Assembly (NCBI RefSeq): GCF_947507565.1
Contig: NC_089177.1
Location: forward strand, 1,982,648-2,046,647
Direction: 5' to 3'
Length of the DNA: 64,000 nt
Source: Oscarella lobularis
Taxonomy: Eukaryota; Porifera; Homoscleromorpha; Homosclerophorida; Oscarellidae
Below the pieces are notes generated by a model, which saw nothing but the letters and a program-made list of their open reading frames with translations, did no database searches and was not told the origin of the DNA. How positions within the stretch are numbered: position 1 is the stretch's first letter; each line of letters starts with the position of its first letter. This document shows, one piece after another, positions 1 through 10,647 of this stretch. The position numbers were made by a program, and so were the translations under genes.

Positions 1-2282
1 ACGGAGTTGTGGCGGCTGAAAATTAGGTTTTTTTGGTAGGCGAGCTTGGCCAGTCTTGTGCAACTACTGTAAGGCAAAATCGTGCAACCAACCAACTCCT
101 TCAAATAGCCATAATGGTTTTTCAGCCATTCCCACACCTTATTTACCCATTCTATGCTGGGCTGTCCAGGCTTTCCAGGACTCCAGCTGACAGCAACCTG
201 TGATTCATGAAAGCAGGAATGCTCTAGTACCGTTCTTAGCAAGCTAGGTACGTCCTCAGGTCGGAGATGCTTTAGAAGCAAAGCACTGCAACAATTATCC
301 GAAACGATGATTTTCAACAGTTTTGAACCAATAGTCGTGTCGAGAAATTTGCTGCTCAATCCAGGAAATAAAGACGAAGGACAGTCAGCGTTTGGAATAA
401 ATACGCATTCTTGATTCCAGTGTGAGCGTACTTGAAAATCAACAAATGACTTATCTGCAAGCGGCAATAGACGTAAACCGGCCATTTCTCTGTATGCCTT
501 GTCTTGCAAAGCAAAGCATAAAAGACTCAGTTTCTTGTCTCGGTTCAGACTCAGGTAATGCGAACTTTCCTTCAATGTAGATCGTACAAACCCGGAATCA
601 AATCTCTTATAAGGAGCTGAGATGAACTGTAAACCCGCAATTACGTTTGCCGGAACCAAGACTACTGGCATTCCAATTGCTAACATTTCTTCCCAAGCCG
701 TCACCTCATCTCGGCTGCGATGCGGAGAAGGGCTCAAAATTGCATCCGACAGACGAACCCACTTCCCCCCTCGAGCGTCTGTCCAGAGAACGTTGCAACG
801 GAGCAACGAAGAGAGTAAGCTTGAAAGCACCATCTTTTGCCAGTGAAATTTTACACTGCGTGGTTCAGGCCAAGCTTGATATACGCTACGCGGCTCTAAC
901 CGACGAGACACAGCTTCAGTAATCAACAGACTGTAAGCAGGAACTACGAGATGCTCAAGCAGCAAATAGTTCCACTTGGCTTTTATGTCAGACTGTCTGT
1001 CGGCAGCTGGCCACTTCAGACTTCGTCTGTTATCCGCTACGCTAAATGATCCGTGAACGTGAACAGGTAATCCAGTGTTGCTGTCATCGTCGTCACTGGG
1101 AGGAAGAGGCAGAAAGCAAAATACTCGACCCAAGTCAGTAGCTTGCTTTGTCATTGGTTGCAGAGGAAGAGCCAGTCCCACCCATGGTAGCTGCTTCAGT
1201 TCAGTGGCAATCTCTGCCACTTGATAGAATTCACGGGAGACGTAGTGCACAACAAACCATTTTTGCGTTACCGGAGCCAGTCCACGGCCACGGCAAGTCA
1301 CACCCGCTTCAAAGGTCTCTTTCACTACTGCTTTGTGTTGAAGAAGACCATTCTCGATTCTTTTCCTTGCTTCAAACACGCCCTGCTTTGTCTCGTCGTT
1401 GATCGCGACGCTGAATATTTCTTCTGGACGTCGTGCTCCAGGCGTCCACTCCAAAACCGTGATGGATGCAACAGATTTTAGAAACAGCGGAACAAGATGT
1501 GCGTCCGCTTTGAAAGACTCAAAGAGCTTACGGATGGTTTCCGGAGAGTGACAGCTCTTGCTCAGATCAGACGATCGGCCGTCAGTGCGCAGAGGAAAGC
1601 GAAAGAGTGTGCCATTGTAGAATTGAGCTGACATGCTGCAGTCAAGAACATTAAAAGGAGCAAATTGATCCGGATAGGCACGGGCGTCTTTGAACTCATA
1701 GCGTCTGCCACTTCTGCCCTCATACACGTACTTCTCGTGAGGGTCAAAAAATCCGATCGTATCACCGCTAACCACGCTGGGTAGGTCTAGGGAAGACGTA
1801 TAACTAAGAATCACAAGAATATTTATAGTGCCTTGCCAGTCAAGTGATAAACGGAATTGAAGCCTATTCCAAAACGGCCCACTTTCATGGGATCTTCTTC
1901 TTTCACGCTTTGATAGGGCTTTTGAATTCCTTCCCAGTCTTTGTCCTCGAACACGGCGTTGTTCTGAGCGTAGAGCGCCGGTCCTTGAAATTGCTTCATC
2001 CTAGGGTTGAGGAGTGTCTCCTTGCCGTACGCATCTGGCCTTGCGTCGAGGAGAAACTGAACTTCTGTTGCACCAGCATCGTCAGCATTCTGAATAAGCT
2101 CCTGAGTAAAGAAAGAGCATTTCTAATAATAACTCAAAAACAATAAACAAACGCGATTATTACTTTGAGGATTTGGCCTCCTTCGGGGTATCTCTCAAGG
2201 ATATCCTTCAACAGCTTACTGAGAGGAGGCGTCCTTTGGCCAAAAGAGCGCCCGATTTCGCTCGACGAAGAAGAAGAAGACC
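1..2282 (-). CDS. SACS: Sacsin-like HSP90-type ATPase repeat protein, partial
   Basis: Translated on the minus strand this reads as the first sacsin repeat, whose N-terminal part is an HSP90-like ATP-binding fold involved in protein quality control. Visible motifs are [20 protein letters not shown], then [12 protein letters not shown] (the N-box with the Mg-ATP Asn), [13 protein letters not shown] (G1 loop), and later [14 protein letters not shown] and [11 protein letters not shown], all close to vertebrate sacsin. Three exons are readable: 2164-2282, 1837-2101 and 1786 to the left edge. The intron at 1787-1836 is only 50 bp and uses a GC donor. The 2282 boundary looks like a splice acceptor (pyrimidine run, TTAG) and no in-frame ATG lies near it, so the true start is upstream, perhaps beyond the foldback element. 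The gene continues past position 1. Sacsin identity is strong; full length is unknown. Confidence 0.88.
1787..1836 (-). other. GC-AG intron in the sacsin-like gene
   Basis: On the minus strand the exon ends CACTTGACTG, followed by GCAAGG, and the intron ends in CCCTAG before ACCTACCC. Removing these 50 bases restores the conserved reading [16 protein letters not shown] across the junction. A GT donor giving this frame is not available, so a GC donor is the simplest reading. Confidence 0.75.
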
Positions 2283-2336
2283 CTAAGTAACAATAAACGT
2301 TCGCTGCTGAAACCGAAAGTCTAGGTTGGCGCTAGG

Positions 2337-3087
2337 TTGATCCACGGATTCTAGAGAGAGGGATATGAAACACCAGTACATTGAGTTGGTTAGATGCGTG
2401 CCTCGGCCACGCCCCCTGACCCCGCTCAAGAAACGCCCGATTTCTCCGAATCCGAAGGCTCTCTAGCCTTCTAGGCAACTCGAAAAGGTTACTAATGGTG
2501 TAAATAATGCTTCTAATTCTAGATTTTAAAAGCGACGGATTCGTAAAGCCCGTTTTTTTCAACAGGCGACTTTGTCTAGTTTTCCTGATTGTTCTACAGG
2601 CTTTCGGAACCACAAAATACATTCTAACTCTAGGCTTAAGACGTCAAAGTGCAACTGACATCTTGAAAAGCATCTGCGATTGATCAAGACAAGTTTGTAC
2701 CCTCGCAAGAAGGGTGCATGCTCGAAAATCGTCTTCATCTCGACTATCGTGAAGCGCAGATGCTTTTGAAGATGTCAGTTGCACTTTGACGTCTTAAGCC
2801 TAGAGTTAGAATGTACTTTGTGGCTCCGAAGGCCTGCAGAACAATCAGGAAAACTACACAAAGTCGCCGGTTGAAAAAACGGGCTTTAGGGATCCGTCGC
2901 TTGTAAAAAGAAGCATTATTTACACCATTAGTAACCTTTTCGAGTTGCCTAGAAGGCTAGAGAGCCTTCGGATTCGGAGAAATCGGGCGTTTCTTGAGCG
3001 GGGTCACAACTGATAAGGGGGAGGCGCGCATCTAACCACTCAATGTACTGGTGTTTCTTATCCCTCTCTCTAGAATCCGTGGTTGAT
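2337..3087. mobile_element. Foldback/MITE element with ~350 bp inverted arms
   Basis: Bases 2342 to about 2695 reappear as reverse complement from about 2740 to 3082 with a few percent difference, leaving a short loop. Both outer ends read CCACGGATTCTAGAGAG inward. TTGAT lies immediately outside each end (2337-2341 and 3083-3087), a good target-site duplication. The arms carry no convincing transposase, so this is a non-autonomous element that would form a very long hairpin. Short palindromes made of the same terminal bases occur at 3112-3126 and 55262-55282. Confidence 0.85.
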
Positions 3088-4308
3088 CGAAGGTGAAAGT
3101 GAAGATCGAAGCACGGATAATCCGTGATCGAAGCGTACGTGCCAGCCTGCCCTGGTTATGGGAACGGCAGACCGCGTGCGCGCTCAACGTCTTAGCTTTA
3201 GCTTAGACCGTTTACCCTACAATCGGGACTCCTACCTCGACTCTTGCCCTGACGGCGCGGCGTAGCCATGGCCGGTAAAAAGTCGACTCCCCAAAGACAC
3301 TCGGATTCGGTGACGATAAATCACGAGCTGCTCATTATAACATCACGTGACAGGAAGACGGAAAAAGCTTGGCCAACCAGGCCAACCTAGAAAACAATTC
3401 ATCAACGAGATGCAGTCTCGGTCTAGATATTGTTTCGTTTGTCTAAATAGATAACTGTCTAGTTTCATAGCTTTGACTTCGCTTCAATTGCCTCACTATA
3501 CTAGTGAATAAATTTTGTTTCAGGGGAGTGACGAGAGCCACTCAACAAACAGGAAAACATCTGCTGTTTGTATGAAATCAACGCTATATCGTCTAAATTT
3601 GCTAGCACGTCTTCTGCGCAACGGTACACGAGAACCACTAGGCGTTCCAGTAAGCACCAGGATGCGCCAGACGGCTTTCAGACCATTGTTCAGACAAATT
3701 AGTCAAACGCGTGCTTCCATGTGGCAATGCAAGCATGCGCACAAAAATCGTTGCATTACAGAGCACAGATGCAAAAGACATGACCCTTCCAGGTCTTTAC
3801 AGTTTTAGCTGTAGACGTCAAAGTAAGGTGCAACTGAACTGTCTTACTCAAGATCATGTTTGTAACCCTGCAAAAAAATTATCTGATCTCGATTTATCAG
3901 AGTCCATCAAGTCTTTGCCAAAATTACCGTTCGCGACGTCTTATGTAACAGGTCACATTGAAAGCTTTTTAGGGCTGTCGTAACACGTCACAACGGCGTT
4001 TCTTATCCAATGTCCGTTTGCACAGATATCAATAGCCGCCTACCTCGGGCAAAATGTAGCATCAACTGGTTCGTTCAACCTGAATAGAGAGCCGTGTTTA
4101 GGGCAACTGTTCTGAACGAAAGAGCGAGGAAAAGCGACCAGGGAACCGGGGAATAAAGACAGAGGCGTCTTGTAACGCGCGCTACTAGTCGCGTGGCCCA
4201 AAGATCAATGACTACTGTACTATCCGCTTTAATTAAATAGAGCACACCTTTGAACACTCAGACTAGAAAGTAAAAAATTTCTTCTGTAAAAAATCTACTA
4301 TCTATTCG
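3088..4308. other. Stretch without an assignable gene
   Basis: About 1.2 kb between the foldback element and the 3' end of the ankyrin gene. Short open frames exist on the plus strand (for example 3711-3983), but their translations match nothing I recognise and lack clear splice context. Upstream exons or the promoter of the sacsin-like gene on the minus strand probably fall here. A palindrome (CACGGATAATCCGTG) lies at 3112-3126. Confidence 0.4.
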
Positions 4309-7149
4309 TTACAGAACGCCTTTGCCTAACATGGCATTTTTTAGCAGTACAATCATTTCCTGACTATCGGCTACTTCTAAAGGGAACTGGCCCTTCTTAT
4401 TCAGTACGGAAACCTTAGCACCTTGACGAATTAAATATCTAGCTACGTCAACGCTTCCTATTGCCGAAGCATTATGAAGAGCCGTCCACCCATCCGCGTC
4501 GGCAATATGCAAATCGGCACCGCCTTTTTCAACAAGAAGTCGAACGAGGTCAATAGAGCAATTTTCAGCGTTCACGCTCTCGTGCAACGACGTCGTTCCC
4601 GACGCGTAAACGGGTCGATTGACGTCAAGTTCATCCGAGCTGTACTGTGTGAGCAATTTCTCTACTTCCCTGACGTCTTCGTCGATAACCGCTTGTTGGA
4701 GCAGAACGCTAGGCGTAAACGTCACCGTCTTGGGACTCGGAGGAAGATCCGAGACAGATGGAGTATCAACGCGTAGGTTATTAGTACAGTCTTCTGATGG
4801 AAACGAAGGGTCTAGTTCTTCACTACTAGTCTCCTCCTCCGCCTCCTCCTCCTCCTCCTCTTCTTCAACCTGTTTCTCGCATTCTTCTTCCGATGCTTCT
4901 TCTTCCTCCTCCTCATCACCGCTGTGCTGCCTTTCGCCGCTCGCATCTTCTCCCTCATTTTCCTCATCCTCCTCTTCGTCGCTTTCCTCAGCAAAAACCC
5001 CTTTCTCAAGCTCTCCGAACCGACTTCCCATCGACTCGCTCAGCACACGACGAAGCACTTCCATCGACTCGCCTTCGGCAACGACGTGATACGCCGTCTC
5101 GCCCTTAAGCCCAGTTATACAAGAATCGGCACCGCGCTCCAATAGATAGCGAACGGCATTCGAATGACCTTGACTCGCCGCCGCGTGCAACGCCGTCCAG
5201 CCGCTCTCGTCTCGCAAATTCACCAACGAACCGGAGTCGAGAAGAACGGCGATGCAGTCGACGTTACCCTCCAACGCGGCGGCGTGCAACGGCGCGTAAC
5301 CTTGCGGCGTGAAGCTATTCACATCGATGCTGTTTGAACGAATCATCGAACGCATTTCGGCGAGATCGCCGTCGACGACGGCCGACTGAAAACAGACTTC
5401 GGGCGCGAAGCAAACGCTTCGTCGTCGCGGACTCACCGCGTCGACCTGACGAACGGGCGATCGCGTCTTCGTCGACTGACTCCTTCCCAATTTGAGAAGC
5501 GACTTTAAACGCGGTTCATTGGTGTTCGAATCGCTCGACGCCGACCGAAACAAGGACTTGGGTCGGAATGACGGCAAGACGGGCGAGGGAGGCAACTCTC
5601 TTTTATTTGAGCAATCCAATACGTTCACTTTGACGTCGCCGTCATCATCGTCGTCGGAGCTTTCATCAGAAGAGATAATCGTCGCAGCTCCCGTCGGCGG
5701 CGACATGGGCGGAGGCGGCGGCATGGGAGAGCCGTCGGAATCGGGCGAAAAAAGCGACGTAATCGACGTTCGTTTTTCGTTGATTCCCGACGATTTCAAA
5801 ACGGCAGTTTTCGTTGACGTCGTGCTGGCGAGCGAAAAGAAGATGACGTCATCATCGTCGTCGTCGTCATTTTCCGAAAAACTATCCCAATCGCCGAGAT
5901 CGGTAACCGTACTAACGGGCGGCGTAACGCCGACGGCGCAGGACGACGTCTCCATGGGAGCGCGTTCGTCTCCAGGAAACGTCGCCTTCCCTTCCTCTTC
6001 CACTTCCGTGTTTTCTTTGCATAATGCCTTCTTCTTCTCTTCCGCACCCACGTCACTTCGCGTCCGCTCATTCGATTCATCGAGGATTCGGTCAGGGGTG
6101 GAACTCCCGTTTTCTCGCCTCCTTCTCGAATGTCCGTCATCGAAAGTGCCAACGCCCCGACCGATTGCGCGTCGTCGTCGCGGCACGGGACTAAATTTAG
6201 AGAAAAACGCGGCTCGTGCCACTTTCAACTGCGATCGCTCCTTGGCAACGGGAACCGATCCTTCCACTTGGTCCTCGTCCTCGTCCTCGTCCCCGTCTCC
6301 AACGAAACCGCGAGCAAAGCCGCCGCCTCGTCCGTTCAACGACGATAAACACGGTTTCCTAATTTCTTGTTGACAGTGCTCCTTATTAAGAACCGCAGTT
6401 GACTCTTCATCGTCTCTTTTCGTCGCGCCGCCGCCACTTCGATCCGCGTTCCGCCCTCCGCTGTCAACAACATTATCGCCTGCCATTTGTTTACAGGTGC
6501 ACGGGGCCCCCCGATCGTCGTTCTCCGGCGACGACGACGATGACGACAAGGAGGGTACGAGAACGGCGAAGTCTTCCTCTTGATTTTCGTCGTCTTCGCT
6601 CGTTAGATAGCTGTGCGCGCTCACCGTCGATCCGATCGAATCGGTTTCGCCGAGAGACGTTCCGGCGGGCCCGTATAGAGACTCTTGTTCCTGAAACGCC
6701 TTATAGCGATTCGCTAATTGTACGTGGCCTGCGCGTTTCATTGCGCGATAGAGGAGCGAGCACATTTCGTTCGTTTCGGCGTGATCGATGGGAAAGAGAC
6801 CGTTGCCGTCGACGGCGTCCGTGTTCGCTCCCGTTTTGAGAAGGTAGCACGCCATTTCGCAGTTTCCCGTTTGTGCGACGGCGTGCAACGGCGTCGAGCC
6901 TTCGTCGTCGCGAAGGCGAACGTCGGCGCCGTTTCGAACGAGAAGGCGAACGATGTCGAAGTTATCCTCGTAGATCGCTTGGTGGATGGGAGCGAGGCCT
7001 TCGCGATCGAGACGGTTCACCGCGGCGCCCGCTCGAAGCGCTTGGCGCACTTGCGAGAGATCGTTTTCTAAGACCGCCTCGCTCAGGGCTTGATCCATGC
7101 AGGGCATCGACGCGGACGGTGCCCGTTTCGGCTTCAGCATGATGATCAA
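4309..7149 (-). CDS. Ankyrin-repeat protein with PPP1R27-like modules
   Basis: A single-exon 946-residue protein with three ankyrin blocks: roughly residues 20-125, 580-720 and 815-940. The second block is preceded by RRRSVCFAPEV and the third by KTVTFTPSVLL. Both fit the RVxF docking motif for the catalytic subunit of protein phosphatase 1 and sit just before ankyrin repeats, the arrangement of PPP1R27/PPP1R12-type regulators. The first block lacks the motif. Between blocks lie Ser-rich, basic and strongly acidic (poly-Asp, poly-Glu) low-complexity stretches. Likely role, inferred: a scaffold holding one or two PP1 molecules. The start could be the first Met or the fourth residue (MLKPKRAP). 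Large antisense open frames across it follow from its codon bias and are not genes. Confidence 0.85.
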   Translation of the reverse strand: MIIMLKPKRAPSASMPCMDQALSEAVLENDLSQVRQALRAGAAVNRLDREGLAPIHQAIYEDNFDIVRLLVRNGADVRLRDDEGSTPLHAVAQTGNCEMACYLLKTGANTDAVDGNGLFPIDHAETNEMCSLLYRAMKRAGHVQLANRYKAFQEQESLYGPAGTSLGETDSIGSTVSAHSYLTSEDDENQEEDFAVLVPSLSSSSSSPENDDRGAPCTCKQMAGDNVVDSGGRNADRSGGGATKRDDEESTAVLNKEHCQQEIRKPCLSSLNGRGGGFARGFVGDGDEDEDEDQVEGSVPVAKERSQLKVARAAFFSKFSPVPRRRRAIGRGVGTFDDGHSRRRRENGSSTPDRILDESNERTRSDVGAEEKKKALCKENTEVEEEGKATFPGDERAPMETSSCAVGVTPPVSTVTDLGDWDSFSENDDDDDDDVIFFSLASTTSTKTAVLKSSGINEKRTSITSLFSPDSDGSPMPPPPPMSPPTGAATIISSDESSDDDDDGDVKVNVLDCSNKRELPPSPVLPSFRPKSLFRSASSDSNTNEPRLKSLLKLGRSQSTKTRSPVRQVDAVSPRRRSVCFAPEVCFQSAVVDGDLAEMRSMIRSNSIDVNSFTPQGYAPLHAAALEGNVDCIAVLLDSGSLVNLRDESGWTALHAAASQGHSNAVRYLLERGADSCITGLKGETAYHVVAEGESMEVLRRVLSESMGSRFGELEKGVFAEESDEEEDEENEGEDASGERQHSGDEEEEEEASEEECEKQVEEEEEEEEAEEETSSEELDPSFPSEDCTNNLRVDTPSVSDLPPSPKTVTFTPSVLLQQAVIDEDVREVEKLLTQYSSDELDVNRPVYASGTTSLHESVNAENCSIDLVRLLVEKGGADLHIADADGWTALHNASAIGSVDVARYLIRQGAKVSVLNKKGQFPLEVADSQEMIVLLKNAMLGKGVL

Positions 7150-7814
7150 CGGACCACTGTATGGTGAATGCTTCGACGGTGTAGAACGTTATAGTCAATC
7201 ACGAGCTTGTCCTCTCATTGGTTGCGGGTGTCGTAATTCGGTTAGCGGAACGCGCGTCGTGTGGGCGTGTTGTGCTACGAAAGCACACCTATGGAGATGA
7301 TGAGAAGCGAAACATGCGTACGGGTTGTACGAGAAAAATTTGTCTGAACGAATTGAAGCAAAGCAGCTGCAATCAATGCAAACATTTACTACTGGGGGAC
7401 AAGGAAGCTACGTAGTTCTCCTGCCGAGTGTCTCGCGAACTACGTAGGTGTACGATAGAGTCCCCCACGTAGTTCCCACAGATGTAATAAGTATGCATTC
7501 CTATGCTATCAGAAGACCTTCTCCAGTAGAAGGAGGACCATTGAATGTGTAGCCAATACAGCGAACCCACGATCAATGTAGCTAAGCAACGTTTGTTTAG
7601 GGTACAAGGTTGATGACAGTGTTTATGTGTAGCCTTAGGGTAGGGGTAGGAGTTGGTCAATTATTCAATACCTCGGCGTAACCCAATTAACGCAAATTGC
7701 TCCTTGCTCTAACGTGCGTTAGCCACGCGCAAGCGCAATTGTCGCTCGACGTGATTGGCCAACGAAAGGCAAGGTTAACTTCAAAGCTCGACTGCGTCTG
7801 TCGCCCGTTCTAGA
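7150..7814. other. Divergent intergenic region with two-tier hairpin
   Basis: Separates the head-to-head ankyrin and TPX2 genes, so it should hold both promoters. At about 7392-7470 there is a nested inverted repeat: an outer gggggac/gtccccc pair and an inner ctacgtagttc/gaactacgtag pair around a loop of ~20 bases. No convincing coding frame is seen. Confidence 0.5.
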
Positions 7815-10379
7815 ATGACTGCGAATAGCGAAGAGTTTTTCGACGCCGCTTTCGAATGCGACGCTCCGAGGATGTTCGATTTCGCCGATCCAAACGAATC
7901 GGACGACGCAGACTGTTGGTTCGGTAAGAAACGTGCGGGAATTCTTCACAAAAAAAGCGATTTCACGATCGAATGCAGACTGCGAAGCGGGCAAAAGCGG
8001 ATTCGACGACAACTTCGTCGAACGTGCAGTCAAAAGTTCTCGATCTCCTCCGAAGCGGTTGCCCGTTGAGAACGAAAACGCGAAGCCCAAGCGCGGCGGC
8101 AATCTCGTGTCGTCGTGGAACAACGAGAAAACCGACGACGACCCCACCGAAAGGGGCCCCGCGGTTAGAATGCCTCGAAGGTCGGCGCGACTCGGGAAAA
8201 AACGATCAGGGTACAGTACTAGCGTTCGAAATTTATCTAATTTTTTTTGGAACAGCGTGGCGTCGATGCCTCAGAGAATTCCCGTCAAGTCAGCTAATAA
8301 TATCAAATATTTATTTTTTAATTTATTTCGTTTTGTTGCTTAGAAAAACGACCGAAGAGTTGGAGATGGAACGCATAGCGGCGAAGCGAGCGGAAGCGAA
8401 AAAGGCGATGCAAATGTCCAAAGACTCCTTCAAACTTCTAGCGAAGTCAAGCGAAGTGTCAAGCGGCGTTCTACAGAAGAAATCCGACATGCCCGCCACG
8501 CAGCCCAAAGAGTTTCATTTCCACGTCGAAGGTCGACTTCGAAGCCATCAACTGAAAAGACCGGCTACACCACCGATGTCGAAACAGGAGATTGAACATC
8601 CTAATCAGTTTCCGAAACTGTTGAGAAGTTTTGACAAGGAACCTTCTACTACAGTGGTATTTAATTAATTATCGATATAATAATTACTAATTATTATTGG
8701 ATATTTATCGTAGAAGCCGTTGTCATCTGATGTAAGTGTGAAGCCGTTTTCGTTCGCTTGCGATCAACGCAAACGGCAATTGGAAAAGACCGCAGATGAT
8801 GCGTCTCAAGAGAATGCAAAGAAACCAAAATTCATTTCGGTTGCAGCTCAAGTGAAGAAATTTGAGTCTACTCCGCAGCGATTTCGATCTCGACCGAAGA
8901 ATGACCGCTTTGGTTTGGGAAAGGGGCCTGTAAAGGCGTCGAGGCCCGCGCCCACGTTTGGCATCACCATGGCAAAAACGCCGACGCTGTTGACAAAAAC
9001 TCGAGCAAGGGTTAACGTGGAGTCAACCGAGGATAAGAATGTTAAGGAAATGAAAGCGTAAGACGTCATGCCTAGAATCAATACTAAGTAAGAATTGTAA
9101 CTTCTTAGACATCACTTCAAAGCAACGGAGGTCAATTCGAAGATATTTCTTATGGAAGGAAAATTGGGGTTACCAGAGAAACCAGAATCGCAGCTCACTG
9201 CCTTTGACGCATTCTCTTTGGAGACGACCAAACGTGCCGCCGTCTGGCAAGAGAAGACGAAGGACATGTCCAAGCCGGATGGTGAAGCTGGTCTGCACGT
9301 GTTTCATGCTCGGCCTGTGCCGAGGAATATTCTTGAAGAAGTGGTGGTGAGACGTCAAAAGGAGTTTTTGACGACGTCTCGCATTCGTTCTCTTATTAGG
9401 GTGTGCCGGAGAAAAAGGAAATGAAATTGACAGCTCCTAAAACGCCAAATATCAAAAAAGTCGCGCCGAAAATCCAGATATCTTCGACTCACGAGGACAC
9501 AGAGGTTCGTTGCCGGTTGGAGAAAAAGAAGTGCATTTTTTGATTTTTCGCTTCTAGGATTTAGTGCCTGTAAAGCCACTTCCTTTACCTGAGCCTCTGC
9601 CTGCCTTCAAGCCCACGCTGAAACATCAGCACACGAAGCCCGAACCTTTTTCGTTCGACGGCAAGTATAAGGATCCTTTGGAAGTGAAGGCAGAGCTTGC
9701 AGAATACGAAGCCGAAAGATTGAAGAAGGTGAAACCTAGCAAGATAAATATATATACAATATATGTATATGCTATTTTTGTGAGTAGTTACGTGAGTTCC
9801 AAGCAAAACCATTGCCGACTTCTGAACCGTTCAAGCCTTTTCTAAAGCACGAAGTCACGGCTAGCATCGAACCGTTTCGTCTTGAAACAGAAAGCCGAGG
9901 CAAAGAGGCCGCGCATAAATTCATGGAAAAGGCAAAAAAATGAGAATCCACCGCTTCCCTAGTAACGCAATTATTATTTTGACTCACAGATGAAAAGCGA
10001 GATGGCGACGATAAGAGCACAGAGATGCTTCAAGGCCAATCCGTGTGACGTCATTCACAATAAACCGTTTGAACCGCAACTTGTCAAAGCGCCTCTTCCC
10101 GTGGATCCTTTTGTGCTCAACACCGAATTGAGGTCCCATCAGAGGCAGAAGTTTGAGGAGAAAAAGAAGCAGGATGAGGAGGAGAGACGACGCTTGGAAG
10201 AGGAAAGAGCCGCAATCAGAGATAAAGAGGAGAAGGAAAATTTGAAGAAATATAGAGAGGCGCTGGTTCATCGAGCCAAACCCGTTCCAAAGGGAAAGGC
10301 TTTTCTTCCAGATGAAAGCAAGGCCGCGCTCACTGAGCCAATGTCACCCAATTTGACGAGGACTGTTAATAAAATTTGA
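7815..10379 (+). CDS. TPX2: TPX2 spindle assembly factor
   Basis: Multi-exon gene for a TPX2 homologue, the Ran-regulated microtubule nucleator and Aurora A activator. Exons inferred by frame: 7815-7924ish, 7979-8208ish, 8341-8656, 8714-9057, 9110-9346, 9399-9504, 9558-9727, 9798-~9930 and ~9990-10379. The N-terminus keeps a DxxDxWF-like peptide (Aurora-binding region of TPX2). The middle shows repeated TPX2 signatures KPFSFACDQR, EFHFHVEGRLRSH, VPEKKEMKLTAPKTPN and EPFSFDGKYKD. The C-terminus, PVDPFVLNTELRSHQRQKF then a charged helix and ALVHRAKPVPKGKAF, is the conserved TPX2 tail. The intron after MEKFMEK-like sequence near 9931 may use a GC donor. Family assignment is firm; individual splice sites are approximate. 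TPX2 and METTL17 are convergent, with stops about 270 bp apart. Confidence 0.88.
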
Positions 10380-10647
10380 AGAGGGGACCAGAGGCCATGT
10401 GTTGCAACTTTGAGTTATTGTTCAGTGTTCACTTTAAAATAAAAATATGCATGGGAAAGACATACTGCTTACCTTCAAAATGAAGTTCATCACTAGGCCA
10501 TTCCGACTTATCTTTTCTTTTACTTCGGTGAAAAAGTCGCCAGATTTGGGGAGCAAAAGAAAATTAAAACAAAAGTTAATTAATTTCACAGTATTTTTAT
10601 TGTACACTGAAATTAGTTGAAAGTACATACTGGAAATACTTACTGTA

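Noticed and set aside
3515-3983. Plus-strand ORFs after the foldback element
   Set aside because: No recognisable domain, no clear splice partners; left unassigned.
5492-6373. 293-residue and other plus-strand ORFs opposite the ankyrin gene
   Set aside because: Ser/Pro/Arg low-complexity translation produced by the acidic and Ser-rich tracts on the real strand.
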